DNA of 64,000 bases from Xenopus tropicalis (taxonomy: Eukaryota; Chordata; Amphibia; Anura; Pipidae): NCBI RefSeq assembly GCF_000004195.4, contig NC_030678.2, positions 56,947,378-57,011,377 on the forward strand. The letters run 5' to 3'. A model generated the notes under the pieces. It saw nothing but the letters and a program-made list of their open reading frames with translations, ran no database searches and was not told the origin of the DNA. Below, piece after piece: positions 43,341 to 55,693 of the stretch. The position numbers and the translations under genes were made by a program. The first letter of the stretch is position 1. Each line of letters opens with the position of its first letter.

Positions 43341-44906
43341 TACAGTGGCTTGCAAAAGTATTCGGCCCCATTGAACTTTTCCACATTTTGTCACATTACA
43401 GCCACAAACATGAATCAATTTCATTGGAATTCCACGTGAAAGACCAATACAAAGTGGTGTACATGTGAGAAGTGGAACGAAAATCATACATGATTCCAAA
43501 CATTTTTTACAAATAAATAACTGCAAAGTGGGGTGTGCATAATTATTCAGCCCCCTTTGGTCTGAGTGCAGTCAGTTGCCCATAGACATTGCCTGATGAG
43601 TGCTAATGACTAAATAGAGTGCACCTGTGTGTAATCTAATGTCAGTACAAATACAGCTGCTCTGTGACGGCCTCAGAGGTTGTCTAAGAGAATATTGGGA
43701 GCAACAACACCATGAAGTCCAAAGAACACACCAGACAGGTCAGGGATAAAGTTATTGAGAAATTTAAAGCAGGCTTAGGCTACAAAAGGATTTCCAAAGC
43801 CTTGAACATCCCACGGAGCACTGTTCCACCGATCATTCAGAAATGGAAGGAGTATGGCACAACTGTAAACCTACCAAGACAAGGCCGTCCACCTAAACTC
43901 ACAGGCCGAACAAAGAGAGCGCTGATCAGAAATGCAGCCAAGAGGCCCATGGTGACTCTGGACGAGCTGCAGAGATCTACAGCTCAGGTGGGGGAATCTG
44001 TCCATAGGTCAACTATTAGTCGTGCGCTGCACAAAGTTGGCCTTTATGGAAGAGTGGCAAGAAGAAAGCCATTGTTAACAGAAAACCACAAGAAGACACA
44101 GCAAACATGTGGAAGAAGGTGCTCTGGTCAGATGAAACCAAAATGGAACTTTTTGGCCAAAATGCAAAACGCTATGTGTGGCAGAAAACTAACACTGCAC
44201 ATCACTTGAACACACCATCCCCAAAGTCAAATATGGTGGTGGCAGCATCATGCTCTGGGGGTGCTTCTCTTCAGCAGGGACAGGGAAGCTGGTCAGAGTT
44301 GATGGGAAGATGGATGGAGCCAAATACAGGGCAATCTTGGAAGAAAACCTCTTGGAGTCTGCAAAAGACTTGAGACTGGGGCGGAGGTTCGCCTTCCAGC
44401 AGGACAACGACCCTAAACATAAAGCCAGGGCAACAATGGAATGGTTTAAAACAAAACATATCCATGTGTTAGAATGGCCCAGTCAAAGTCCAGATCTAAA
44501 TCCAATTGAGAATCTGTGGCAAGATCTGAAAACTGCTGTTCACAAACGCTGTCCATCTAATCTGACTGAGCTGGAGCTGTTTTGCAAAGAAGAATGGGCA
44601 AGGATTTCAGTCTGTAGATGTGCAAAGCTGGTAGAGACATACCCTAAAAGCCTGGCAGCTGTAATTGCAGCAAAAGGTGGTTCTACAAAGTATTGACTCA
44701 GGGGGCTGAATAATTACGCACACCCCACTTTGCAGTTATTTATTTGTAAAAAATGTTTGGAATCATGATTTTCGTTCCACTTCTCACGTGTACACCACTT
44801 TGTATTGGTACATGGAATTCCAATAAAATTGATTCATGTTTGTGGCTGTAATGTGACAAAATGTGGAAAAGTTCAAGGGGGCCGAATACTTTTGCAAGCT
44901 AATGTA
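43341..44906 (+). mobile_element. Full-length but inactive Tc1-type transposon with long terminal inverted repeats
   Basis: The termini TACAGTGGCTTGCAAAAGTA (43341) and TACTTTTGCAAGCTAATGTA (to 44906) sit at TA target sites. The inverted repeats run to about 43555 and from 44701, roughly 210 bp each. A broken transposase gene fills the centre. The 1566-bp length is normal for Tc1 elements. Confidence 0.93.
43712..44696 (+). pseudogene. Tc1 transposase pseudogene
   Basis: It starts MKSKEHTRQVRDKVIEKFKA with a helix-turn-helix region (KRISKALNIPRSTV), a GRPPKL hook and a second DNA-binding part to RKPLLTENHKK. A deletion or frameshift near 44,090 drops the family segment before MWKKVLWSDETK (first Asp). 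A second frameshift near 44,207 is followed by [21 protein letters not shown] (second Asp) and [11 protein letters not shown] (Glu), ending GGSTKY then TGA. The DDE residues are intact; the reading frame is not. Confidence 0.93.
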
Positions 44907-45474
44907 TATGCCGAGGACTCTCCGTACCAACCAGTTGAACTGAAGAAGCTGTTTGGATGAGTAGTGAAATGTTTTCCTTGATTACTTAGCAAGTCCAGTT
45001 GCTCTAGTTTTACTTCTACTAGACATTTACTACGCTGCACAACATTTTGTGCCTAATTTTTTCAGGCACAATATTTTGCACCAGTTTGCAATGGTTGCCA
45101 ATATTTCTCAGGAGTGCACTCTGTCAATTTATGAGACCAACATATTAACTCTCTGTTTAATGTAAAAGCTAATATACATATTGTAAAATGTTTTCTGATA
45201 ATAAACCTTTTCCCTAGAGAAAATATTTTATTGAAAACATTCATTGGTAGGTTTTAATTACATATAAGTCCCTTACATTGTACTTTGATGCTCTAGCAGA
45301 GGAACCACTAGCCTTTCCCTGCTAAAATTTGAATTGTATTTTAATATCCTGAGATCTAATAAGGTAAAAACAATCTCTACATTTATTCCCAATAAGTTAT
45401 ATGGCTCATATAGCAGGCCAAAGACATAGACATGACATTTGCTTCTGTTTTATACGTAGAGTAAATTCTTTGGG

Positions 45475-45590
45475 CTTTATGTATTAATATCCTGGACAAA
45501 AGTGTAAGAGCTCTTAGGGGCTATGGAATATCTGTGGAATATGTGGGCACTTTATAAATACATGTTAATAATAATAATAAAATCACACTT
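45475..45590 (+). repeat. L2/CR1-like LINE 3' tail fragment
   Basis: GGAATATGTGGGCACTTTAT, then AAATACATGTTAATAATAAT, resembles the plus-strand form of the tails at 35046 and 54233. Confidence 0.45.
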
Positions 45591-46164
45591 GCACCTGGAA
45601 CTCTCTGCATTTAATGCAAGAGAGGTGCAGAACACATTGCTTGAGAATGCAAGGGAGACCTATTCTTTCCATCTGCCATATGGCAGTTGGTACAGTATGT
45701 ACAGGGCATCCTTGCTCCCTGAAACTACTGGTGCTCCCTTAGTTGCAAACCTAAATTATAGGTAGATGGGTAGGAAGTGATAGGGGGCCTACGTGTCTTA
45801 CCCCATCAGAGCATACTGACCAGTGCTGCAGAAGGCTGGAAGCATTGTATTCATGGTGGCAGCACAGGTCATTGTGCACAGATGCAAAATAGAAAAACAT
45901 CTCAATTTGCAACTGAATATAAAGGTCTCACATACAGGAACATGTTTTGCGCATGCTGTCGATATTGATTAATCGATTAATAAAAGTCAGATGTAAGATA
46001 CAGTATATGATATCAAATGGATACAGATATATAATACAAATAAGGAAGGGTAAAGTGCACAGAAAAATATATGGGGGAAAGAGCCATGTTTTTTTGCCCC
46101 CAATGCCCCTGCCTCCTTTTTTTACTGAGCACTGTAAGGTAGCACCTGTATTATGGAGTAGATG

Positions 46165-46692
46165 TTAAAGGGATTCTGTCATGATTTTTATGATATATTT
46201 TTAAACAATATTGCACTGTTCACATAGCAAATAATCAATTGTAATATTTAAAATTTTATACCAATTTATTTAAAATTCTTGTTTTAGTGTAATATTGGTG
46301 TGTAGGTGCCATCTCAGTGCCTTGTGCCTGATTCTAAACTGTCAGAAGAAGCCAGTGCTACACATTAGAATTGGTTTCAGATAACCTATTGTTTCTCCTA
46401 CTCAGTGTAACTAAGGGAGACATGAGTTGGCTAAGCCAGACTTGGATTTTTACTATTGAGTGTATATCTACCACTAGGTGGGGCATGGGAGCATTTTAGC
46501 AATACAGGTGTCAACTATCTTGCAACCTTCTCATTATTCTGCTGATCTGCTGCTGGGGGGAAGGGAGGGGGGTGATATCACTCCAACTTGCAGTGCAGCA
46601 ATTAAGAGAGACTGAAGTTTATCAGAGCACAAGTCACATAACTAAGGGCACCTGGGAAACTAAGATTATGTGTAGCCCTAAATCAAATATCA
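46165..46692. mobile_element. TTAA-type element, copy 2 of the 26727 family
   Basis: TTAAAGGGATTCTGTCATGA begins a stretch similar to 26727-27190. The right end is missing after GTAGCCCTAAATCAAATATC. Confidence 0.7.
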
Positions 46693-46702
46693 CCAGGCAT
46701 GC

Positions 46703-46900
46703 TGCCTAGAGGCCCACACCCCTGTCCGGAAATGCTAACCCCCCTTCTCCTCCACTGTGTACGGCACCATGTATCCTTGTGGACGTGAAGGGACGAGGAG
46801 CGCCGGCACTCGTAGTCATCAGCAGACCTCGGTCAGCAGAGGCCACAGGTCCCACTGGGCTTTTTCCCAGTGCCCTGCCAGCCCAGTTCAACACCACAAT
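46703..46900. repeat. Decayed hAT-like fragment related to 37667
   Basis: CACTGGGCTTTTTCCCAGTG and GCCAGCCCAGTTCAACACC resemble the right side of the 37667 element. No target duplication is visible. Confidence 0.35.
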
Positions 46901-49805
46901 CCTGTCATAAATTTGCGCTGCATCTGTGTATACACCAGTTGTATGGATGATAATACAAATTATTTGCTCTGGTTCCAGGATCCATGGATTTTTTGTCCAC
47001 TGTAGGGCTTTTGAAGAAATTATATAGGTTTTAATCGTAAAATGATGATAAAAAGCTGCAATGGCCAATACCCTATTTTTTATGTATCAACATGCAGCTA
47101 AAAGCTAGATCCTTAAAGTGTAGAGGATGAAAAGAAAGGAGGGAGTATTAAACAGGGAGTATTAGAGAGATAACCCCGTGTCTAGTACAAAATTGGGAGC
47201 AGGGGTGGCTATTATGCCTCTTAGTAATGGAAACTTCTCACACCATGAAGAGACTGTTGAGTAGATCATGGGAAACCAAAGTATAAGGACCTCCACACCC
47301 AGATGGGGTTGCAAGGAAGCTCAGCTGCTGATTATCAAACGTAGTGAAGAGCCTCCAGCAGTGGTAAGTGGTGAGATCAGTTGATCTCAGAGAACATCAG
47401 ATTGTTTAATTTTATATGGAATTGCCAGTAAAAGAAGAGTACTAGTATAATGCCTCCACTGTCTTGGAGAAGGGGGAATTCTTCCAAGTTCATGGCTCAG
47501 GAATGTGTGTTGGTGGTGAAAAAGAGCAAGGGGTGTGAGGTTGGGCTGTGAGGATATAATTATTTCCATTTAGGGTAGGCAGCGGAGGCATCTGTCTAGG
47601 GTGCAGCTACTTTGGGAAAAGGGTTTGGGTGGAGGCACACAAGGAGGCACACAGATTGCTTTAGGTTCAATAACTCCTTGACCCCAATCTGGATGCATAG
47701 GGTTTATAGGGATTAGTTCTATGAGAATTTAACAGGTGTTTTATAATTAAAGTCATGTATGTGAAAGCCGTTTTTAATAATTCACTTCCCCCATTTTTTC
47801 TGCTTTGGACCAAGTTTGTAAGGAAACTTTCTTTAAACCATATCACTTTTATGGTCAGCATGACCACTGTTACTGCTAATTTCAGTTTAGAGCTATCAAA
47901 AGTAAATGCTATAACACATGCACAATGCTTTTTATCTCAGGCTCCTGATGAGGAGAGTTGTGCAGAACCTCGTACAAGGCACGGAACCTCTTGTGAGACA
48001 AATCACAGAACCTCTTACTAGGCAAATAACAGAACCTCTCATGAGACAAACACAGAACATCTCAAGAGACAAATCATTAGAGACCTTTGGCTCCTGATTG
48101 CTAGCAGATTGGAAGCAGTGAATGTCTCTGGAGCGCACGCAAGGACCCCCCATAAAACGTTACTATAAAAAATTTGGAAAGCAGCTAGTTTATTTGAAAT
48201 CATGCTCAGTTTTTATGACTTAATCATTTTCCTCTGAGCAATATTTCTGCAGAATCCCACAATGCTGCTTCAGTAGCACGGAAAGCTACTGTAAAGAGAT
48301 ATTCTCCTGAGAAAAAGTGCTGATGTACATGGATGGGGTTACAGCTCGTCAAGATGAGCTATTTGGGCTATCAGCAGGAGCTATAGCAGTGCATGGAAGA
48401 AGGACATATGGAGGAACATATTAGACAAAATCAATGCACTGGCTCTGTGCCCCATAGACATTTGTGGACCAGTTTTCAAACTGTGACAGTATTTGCATGC
48501 TTGCCAAGAGTCGTGGATTTCTAGGCAGAATGCCTTGAATTAGTTCACATGCCGCTACTTCTACCACATTTGAAACACATATAAACACACATATGCAGCC
48601 ACTGTCACAAACACATTTTCCCTCTTATAGACACACACACATTCTCTTTCTCTCTCTTTCATAGACACACACACGCTCTCTCTTTACCTTCACATTTAGG
48701 CAAACTTTTCATTTCCTTTATTATTAATTTTGTTTGCTTTTTGAAATATTATCATTCTCATACTGCTTGTTTCTTTTCTACCTCCGAAGAAGCTGGTTGT
48801 CAAGGTCACTGATCATGGCAACTAAAAACAAATGGACAGTGAGGGTTAATTTGTACTGGTATTGCTATTTTTTATTGCTTATCTTGATTTGTTGAACCTC
48901 TCCTATTCATCTTCCATTCTGGTTACCAAAGTGGTTGCTAGAGTTATTAAATCCCAGCAACTAGATAGCCAGTTGAAATTTCAAGCTTTAAAGATGCAAA
49001 ACAAAAATATAGGTTAAAAGAATACACGCACAAAAATCATGACTAATTACAAATTGTTATAAATATGGCATACTGCATCATATTAAAGTTTAATGAATGT
49101 GAAGGTCAACTACACCTTTAACTGACATTCAGAGGTACGCAAACATACAGAAGTATTCTCATACACACATATAGGGGCATATTTAGTAAAGTACAAATTT
49201 TCTTTTTGTCTGACTCCACCTTAATTTGCATTGATGCATGTATTTGTTTAAAAAAGGAATAACCCCATTGTGAGAATAAAGTGCCAAGACATTGCTGGTG
49301 TAAATACTCTGTGTAATTACAACAGTATATTTTTACCATACAGTTGTACTGGGAATACAGGCTGGTGAATTAACACCATAAAACAAGGATGGATTTGAGA
49401 TATTAGTATGGAGGGTATGCTAATGAGAGCTAATGAGATAATAAAGTGTCTGTTGTATCACCAGCCAGGACCTAGTAAAATTGGTAAAAAAATGCATTGG
49501 CACGTTTGATAAAGTGGCATAAGTTTTGCAGTGGCCTAACTGTACCTAGCAAATTTGACATTTCGCCCTATAGTAAATTAATCCATGAGGGCTCCATAAA
49601 AAGCCAAACTATCTGTATTGTGCAGTGTACAAAGTGCAACATTACTATGTTTTTTTTAACCTCTCAATGCAGAATTTATTCTCACAATTCCAGTGTAACA
49701 GTCATGAGGTTGCATTGTGAAACTTCAACAAGAAAATATAAAGGAGCACTCACCGTTGACTCGCTGGCATGGTACACATGTACTAACCCCGGATGGGCGT
49801 TACCT
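46901..49805. other. Intergenic stretch without a recognised gene
   Basis: It holds a short tandem repeat at 47965-48077, CA/CT-rich simple sequence at 48,627-48,690 and the start of a GGGGCATATTTAGTAAA MITE-like piece near 49,172. Nothing else is identified. Confidence 0.5.
47965..48077. repeat. Short tandem repeat, about 24-bp unit, 5 copies
   Basis: GAACCTC recurs at 47965, 47984, 48008, 48032 and (as GAACATC) 48055, with variable TTGTGAGACAAATCACA between copies. Confidence 0.7.
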
Positions 49806-50232
49806 TTAAAGGAACAGTAACACAAAAAAATTAAAGAGTTGTAAAGTGAATGAAATATAATGTACTGTTGCCCTGCACTGGTAAAAGTTGTGTGTTTGCT
49901 ACAGTAACACTACTATAGTTTAGATATAATAAGCTGCTGTGTAGCCACGGGGGCAGCCATTCAAGCTGGAAAAAAGGAGAAAAGGCACAGGTTACATAGC
50001 AGATAACAGATAAGCTCTGTAGAATACAATAGTGTTTTATCTATTATCTGCTAAGTGCCTGTGCCTTTTCTCCTTTGAATGGCTGCCCCCATGGCTACAT
50101 AGCTGCATTCTTTATATAAACCATAGTAGTGTTTCTGAGGCAAAACACCAGTTGTACCAGTGCAGGGCAGCAGTACATTATATTGGAATTTCTTTCATAC
50201 ACTTGAATTTTTTGGTGTTACTGTTCCTTTAA
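49806..50232. mobile_element. Complete T2-like MITE, 427 bp
   Basis: TTAAAGGAACAGTAACAC is inverted as GGTGTTACTGTTCCTTTAA, with TTAA at both borders. It is near-palindromic about its centre and clearly the same family as 11179-11598. Confidence 0.88.
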
Positions 50233-50394
50233 AATACTAGTCTCAAGCATGGAGAAACAACCAGTGAATAAAAAAAAGAAGCTTCTGAGGAAGTGGCTAA
50301 GGGCCACAAAACACGTCAAGCCAAGCAGGGTATGATTTGAGGTTAAGCCCATTCTGTTTTTTTGATGCTTTTAATTCAACAATAAAGACATTTT

Positions 50395-51057
50395 AGGGTT
50401 GATTCACTGAAGTGTGTTAAAACATGCGCTATTTATAGCATGCGTTAAAAATTTTATCGCGTCTAATTTTTTGCGTTTTAACGCACAATTCAATAAAAGT
50501 ATATTTGCGTTTAGATGCGATGCTGTGTGCGTTATTTAAGTTGCGAAGACTATTTTCGTGTGGTATTTGACGGAACGAGTGCTAATCAACGCATCGCGCA
50601 CAAATAGTCGTCACGTGCGAAAAAACGCACGTCATATTAGCCATACACGCCATTACTTTCGTAAAACTACTTTTATGAAAATGCCCATTTCCCTGCAAAC
50701 TGGAGGCTACATCACTCTAGGGCCAACACAGACTTGAATAAATCCCACTGCAAAGTCCTTATTGTGTTGCCAAAAGCTCATGAACTGTACTTTTCTATAA
50801 TTACCGCCTGCCCCAAGAAGGTGTTAATATTCACACAGACAAATGCGATATTTAGCGCGTCTAAGTGTTTGTGAAACATGCGTTAGTATTATTTTGGAGC
50901 GCAAATTAACGCATGCAGTAGCGCGAAATTTAACGCACGAGATATGCGACTTAACGCATGCCGTAATACTTTAGCGAATCGCGCATTTTTTTTCGCGTCA
51001 ATTTTAATGCAAAAAAACAGTGCGATAAAACTTATCGACCTTTAGTGAATCAACCCT
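50395..51057. mobile_element. DNA element with exact 14-bp inverted ends and CG-rich interior
   Basis: AGGGTTGATTCACT is exactly inverted as AGTGAATCAACCCT. The interior has many GCGTTAA, AACGCA and TCGCGC words that pair in inverted orientation between the left and right thirds. No transposase is present and no clear target duplication beyond T-runs. Confidence 0.65.
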
Positions 51058-51241
51058 TTTGTATTTTTAATTCACTGCCTGTTTATCTATATGCCATTAA
51101 GTAACAACAGCTATTGATTCCAGAACAAAGAGACATATTCACAGTACAGTACCATGAAATACAGTTCTTTACACAAGTGCAAAAAAGAACTACAACTTTT
51201 TCAGAAGTACAATATTTTATTTATCTTTTTCCCCAAAACTA

Positions 51242-51570
51242 TACAGGTATGGGATCCATTATCAGGAAACCCATTATCCAGAAAGCTCTAAATTACGGAA
51301 ATCCTGTCTCCCATAGACTCCATTTTAGTCAAATAATTCAGATTTTAAAAACGCATTTACTTTTTCTCTGTAATAATAACAGAACATTGTATTTGATCCC
51401 AACTAAGATATAATTAATCCTTATTGGATGCAAATCAGTCCTATTGGGTTTAATTAATATTTTATTATTTTTTAGTAGACTTAAGGTATGGAGAGCCAAA
51501 TTAAGGAAAGACCAATTATCCGGAATACCCTTGGTCCCGAGCATTCTGGATAATGGATCCTATACCTGTA
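51242..51570. mobile_element. MITE with TACAGGTATGG ends (copy 3)
   Basis: TACAGGTATGGGATCCATTA is inverted as GATAATGGATCCTATACC then TGTA. The long match at both ends suggests a fairly recent copy. Confidence 0.8.
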
Positions 51571-52048
51571 CTATTACCTATACCTATACATAGTAATTTG
51601 GAAACAACCCTACTAATTCTTACAACAATTATTTTTTTCATATGGCCTTTAGTTTGGTGAATCACTGTGCATCCCTCTAACTTATTCTGTCATTGCTTTG
51701 AGAGATGGCAGACAGGGATGAACAGAATGACAGCTTTATTAATGTAGCTACTAAATCAATCATATTTAATATTGGATTAATGGGAAAGAGGTGTGTTTTG
51801 TGCTTCGTGCTACTAAGCACCAGGAGAAACTCTCAGTATGCTTAGGTTCATTTAGTGTGATTGGGGTTGTTATACTTTAATTATATGCCCATAGTAGAAG
51901 GACTTAAAGTAGAACTACTGGACACTGGTAAATGTAATGCTCATTTTTTCACGAGTCTAACATATTTTAAGTTATTAGTGTAATTCAAGTCAAGATTGTC
52001 TGAGAAAGTCACAAATGACCTTATTATAACTTAACTAATGTTTTTAAG

Positions 52049-52331
52049 TACAGGTATGGGATCCATAATCCAGATTCACATTATCCATAAATCCTCCATT
52101 TTAATCAATTCAAAATGTTCTAAATGTTCATATTTTTCTCTGTAATAATAAAACAATACACTGTACTTGATCCCCACTGAGATATAAATCATCCTTTTTG
52201 GAGGCAAAACAACCGTATTGTGTTTATTTAATTTTTAAATGATTATTTATTATTCTTTAGGGATGGAGATCCAAATAATGGAAAGACCCCTTATTCGGAA
52301 AATTTCAGGTCCCAAACATCCCATACTTGTA
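52049..52331. mobile_element. MITE with TACAGGTATGG ends (copy 4)
   Basis: It begins TACAGGTATGGGATCCATAA and ends CCCATACTTGTA. The interior matches the other copies but is more diverged. Confidence 0.72.
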
Positions 52332-52726
52332 TTGCTTCGTGTCCCAGAAGCTTGTCTTAGCTTGCTTAAATGTGTACTAGTTATGTGCAGATGGATACAA
52401 CACATGGATACAACAGGACCAACAGGCTAAACTATAGGATGGGCTGATTTAGGTCCCAACGTGGGGTTGATTGGGCAAGTTCGGGTTGACGGCAGCTCAA
52501 GCTGCTGGTAATACAAGAGATGCCATCTGCCCTCTGAGTGGTGATGTCAGTGCCAGGTTCTGACATCACCAGCAGCTTTGGGTTTAGGAAAAAGGATCTG
52601 CAGGCTTGGGTGTATGTGGGTCTGCTAAGCGTGGATTAGTGTTGAGTGTAGGTCATAGTTTTTGTGACTTATGCATTCCTAGCAAGTACCCTGACCTGTT
52701 CCAGCCACTGATAATTTGTTCAGACT

Positions 52727-52903
52727 TAGGGGTATATTTATCATGCTGTGTAAAAAGTGGAGTGAAGCATTACCAGTGATGTTGTCCAGGGCAACCAGTT
52801 ACAACAGGAAAACCAAACCAAAGCATCTGATTGGCTGCTATGAGCAACATCACCAGTAATGTTTTACTCAACTTTTTACACAGCTTGATAAATATACCCC
52901 TTA
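52727..52903. mobile_element. Short palindromic TA-flanked MITE, copy 2
   Basis: TAGGGGTATATTTATCATGC is inverted as GCTTGATAAATATACCCCTT, then A. It is 177 bp and similar to 21690-21868. Confidence 0.78.
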
Positions 52904-53450
52904 GGCTTCTGTTCTACTACACTGTGAATCATGTAACGGTGCCTCTTCTATTGAACTGTATATTCTCAGGGTCCATAATGCTATGGCCTCTCCTACACTC
53001 AATCGGGGCCTCAGCTGCAGAAGAGAAAACTGGAGTCTGTGAAATACCTCTGCCAGGGAAACTTGAGAAGTTGGAACCAGAATGAGTACCAAGCCAATAC
53101 AGTGAAGAGAATAGCAAAGTCCAAAAAGGTCAGGGTGAAGGAAGCAAAAGAAAAGACAAACAAAAGACAATATCTAGGAATTAATCAATAAATGATCAAT
53201 GCTGAATCAATGATAAACCTTAGTGTCAACTAAAGAATTATCACCTTACATAGTAACATAGTAAGTTAGGTTGAAAAAAAATACATAAGTCCATCACGTT
53301 CAACCATAATACCTATATATAACCTGCCTAACTTCTAGTTGATCCAGAGGAAGGCAAAAAAACCCATCTGAAGCCTCTCTAATTTGCCGCAGAGGGGAAA
53401 AAATTCCTTTCTGACTCCAAGATGGCAATCGGACCAGTCCCTGGATCAAC

Positions 53451-53901
53451 TTGTACTAAGAGTTATCCCCCATAACCCTGTATTCCCTCACTTGTACTGA
53501 GAGCTATCTTCCCTACCCCTGTATTCCCTCACTTGTACTGAGAGCTATCTCCCCTACCCCTGTATTCCCTCACTTGTACTGAAAGCTATCTCCCCTACCC
53601 CTGTATTCCCTCACTTGTACTGAGAGCTATCCCCCATACCCCTGTATTCCCTCACTTGTACTGAGAGCTATCTCCCATACCCCTGTATTCCCTCACTTGT
53701 ACTGACAGCTATCTCCCCTACCCCTGTATTCCCTCACTTGTACTGAGAGCTATCTCCCATACCCCTGTATTCCCTCACTTGTACTGAGAGCTATCTCCCC
53801 TACCCCTGTATTCCCTCACTTGTACTGAGAGCTATCTCCCATATCCCTGTATTCCCTCACTTGTACTAAGAGCTATCTCCCATAACCCTGTATTCCCTCA
53901 C
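53451..53901 (-). repeat. 41-bp minisatellite, 11 copies, born from the CR1 ORF2 end
   Basis: Eleven tandem 41-bp units of the form TTGTACTGAGAGCTATCTCC...CCTGTATTCCCTCAC fill exactly 451 bp. In the unexpanded CR1 copy at about 22950 the same 41 bp occurs once, covering the last ORF2 codons and the stop. Confidence 0.95.
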
Positions 53902-54228
53902 TTGCTAAGAATCCATCCAGACCCTTCTTAAAGTTATATAATGTATCAGCCAGCACAACTGATTCGGGGAGGGAATTCCACAACTTCACAGCTCTCACAG
54001 TAAAAAATCCTTTCCGAATATTTAAACGGAACCTCCATTATTCTAAACGGAGTGGGTGCCCTCGTGTCCGTTGGAAGGACCTACTGGTAAATAAAACATT
54101 AGAAAGGTTATTATATGTTCCCCTTATATATTTATACATAGTTATCATGTCACCTCTTAAGCACCTCTTCTCCAGTGTAAACAGACCCAACTTGGCCAGT
54201 CTTTCTTCATAACTGAGACTTTCCATAC

Positions 54229-54427
54229 CCTTTACATTACATTACATTAACATTTATTTATAAAGCGCCAACATATCCCGTAGCGCTGTACAATAAGTGG
54301 GTTACATACATTGGACATACAGAGTAACATATAAAGCAATCAATAACCGATACAAGAGGTGAAGAGAGCCCTGCCCAAAAGAGCTTACAATCTACAAGGA
54401 GAAAGGGTTGAGACACAAGGTGTGGGA
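54229..54427 (-). mobile_element. L2/CR1-like LINE 3' tail inserted in CR1
   Basis: It is about 195 bp, nearly identical to 35028-35215 (ATTTATTTATAAAGCGCCAA ... GAGACACAAGGTGTGGGA). It splits the CR1 sequence between ATACCCTTTAC and CCAGCTTAGTTGCCC, so it is younger than that CR1 copy. Confidence 0.85.
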
Positions 54428-55294
54428 CCAGCTTAGTTGCCCTTCTCTGGACCCTCTCTTACTCAATAATGTCCTGTTTGAGCACTGGAGACCAAAACTG
54501 AACAGCATATTCTAGATGGGGCCTTACCAGCGCTCTGTAAAGGGGAAGAATAACCCCCTCCTCCCGTGAATCTATACCCCTTTTAATACTGCTCAAAACC
54601 TTGTTTGCCCTTGCAGCTGCTGCCTGGCATTGCTTGCTACAGCCAAGTTTATTATCTACAAGGACTCCAAGGTCCTTCTCCATTATGGATTTGCCTTGAA
54701 ATAACACAGGCAGTTGGTGTCCCTTTAATGAGAGCATGTGCTGACATGTACATGCAATCACACTTGTGCATGCAAATTCTACATGTGTGCAATAAAACAA
54801 ACTGGAACCTGGATTGATGCACATTCGCAAAGATGGAAAATTATTACTGTGCATTCGCAAAGACACAAGGTCTTTAGTGCAAGAGACCTGAAGAAAAGAA
54901 ATCATATATAACACACAAGAGCCCTAAATATCCTGTAAATTATATCCTTATTAATGGTGCTTTGTGATGTCATGAGGTATAATCGGTGCTTCTTTCATAT
55001 GACTCACTGGAACTTAATTACCATAGGCAGAGGGTGAATTTTTTGTTTGGGGAGGCTAAGATGGGCCATACAGAGACTGACCTACAGCATATGTGAGACT
55101 TAGTGGATTCGCTGCTGATGTAAAAAATTAACCTCCCAACTACCTCTTGTGGTTCCCACTGACTTCCAGGGAAACTGCACAAAAGTGCGGGTGGGGGTGC
55201 TTTTTTTTACACTAAAATGCTTAGGATGTAAAAGTATTCATACGTGCACTTCTGTGAGGGGATCTGCAAACATTTGTGTTTGTGATCAGTTAGC

Positions 55295-55693
55295 TTAAAA
55301 GGGTCGTTCACCTTTAAATTCACTTTTAATATGATGTAGACATTGATATTATGAGACACTTTGCAATTGTTCCTCTTTTATTTTTAAAGGTTTTTCAGTT
55401 ATTTAGCTTTTTGCGCAGCAGCTCTCCATTTGGTATTTCAGCAGCTATCTGGTTGCTGGGGTCTTATTTACCCTAGCAACCAGGTAGTGGTTTAAACAAG
55501 AGATGGGAATATGAATAGTTAAGGGGCCTGCATGGAAAAACAAGTAATAAAAATTACAATAATAATAAAACTTTAGCCTCGCAGAGCAATACCTTTTGGC
55601 TGCCGGAGTCAGTGGCCCCCAATTGAAAGCTGGAAAGAGGCAGAAGAGAAAGGCAAATTATTCAAGAACTATAAATGTGAACCACCCCTTTAG
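55295..55693. mobile_element. TTAA-type MITE (AAGGGTCGTTCACC ends)
   Basis: TTAAAAGGGTCGTTCACCTT is inverted as ATGTGAACCACCCCTTTAG; the right TTAA has decayed to TTAG. It contains a CTATCTGGTTGCTGGGG / CCCTAGCAACCAGGTAG hairpin. Confidence 0.75.

Larger units (their letters stand above)
53244..54693 (-). pseudogene. CR1 LINE 3' half, interrupted
   Basis: On the minus strand it reads MEKDLGVLVDNKLGCSKQCQ, then ARANKVLSSIKRGIDSREEG and ALVRPHLEYAVQFWSP, is interrupted by the insertion at 54229-54427, resumes with [20 protein letters not shown] and DMITMYKYIRGTYNN, and runs into the 3' UTR ending near 53244 (AACATAGTAAGTTAGG). The ORF2 end is expanded into the 41-bp array at 53451-53901. Confidence 0.88.

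Noticed and set aside
46706..47068. 120-residue minus-strand open frame
   Set aside because: It spans a decayed hAT-like fragment and the sequence has no family motif.
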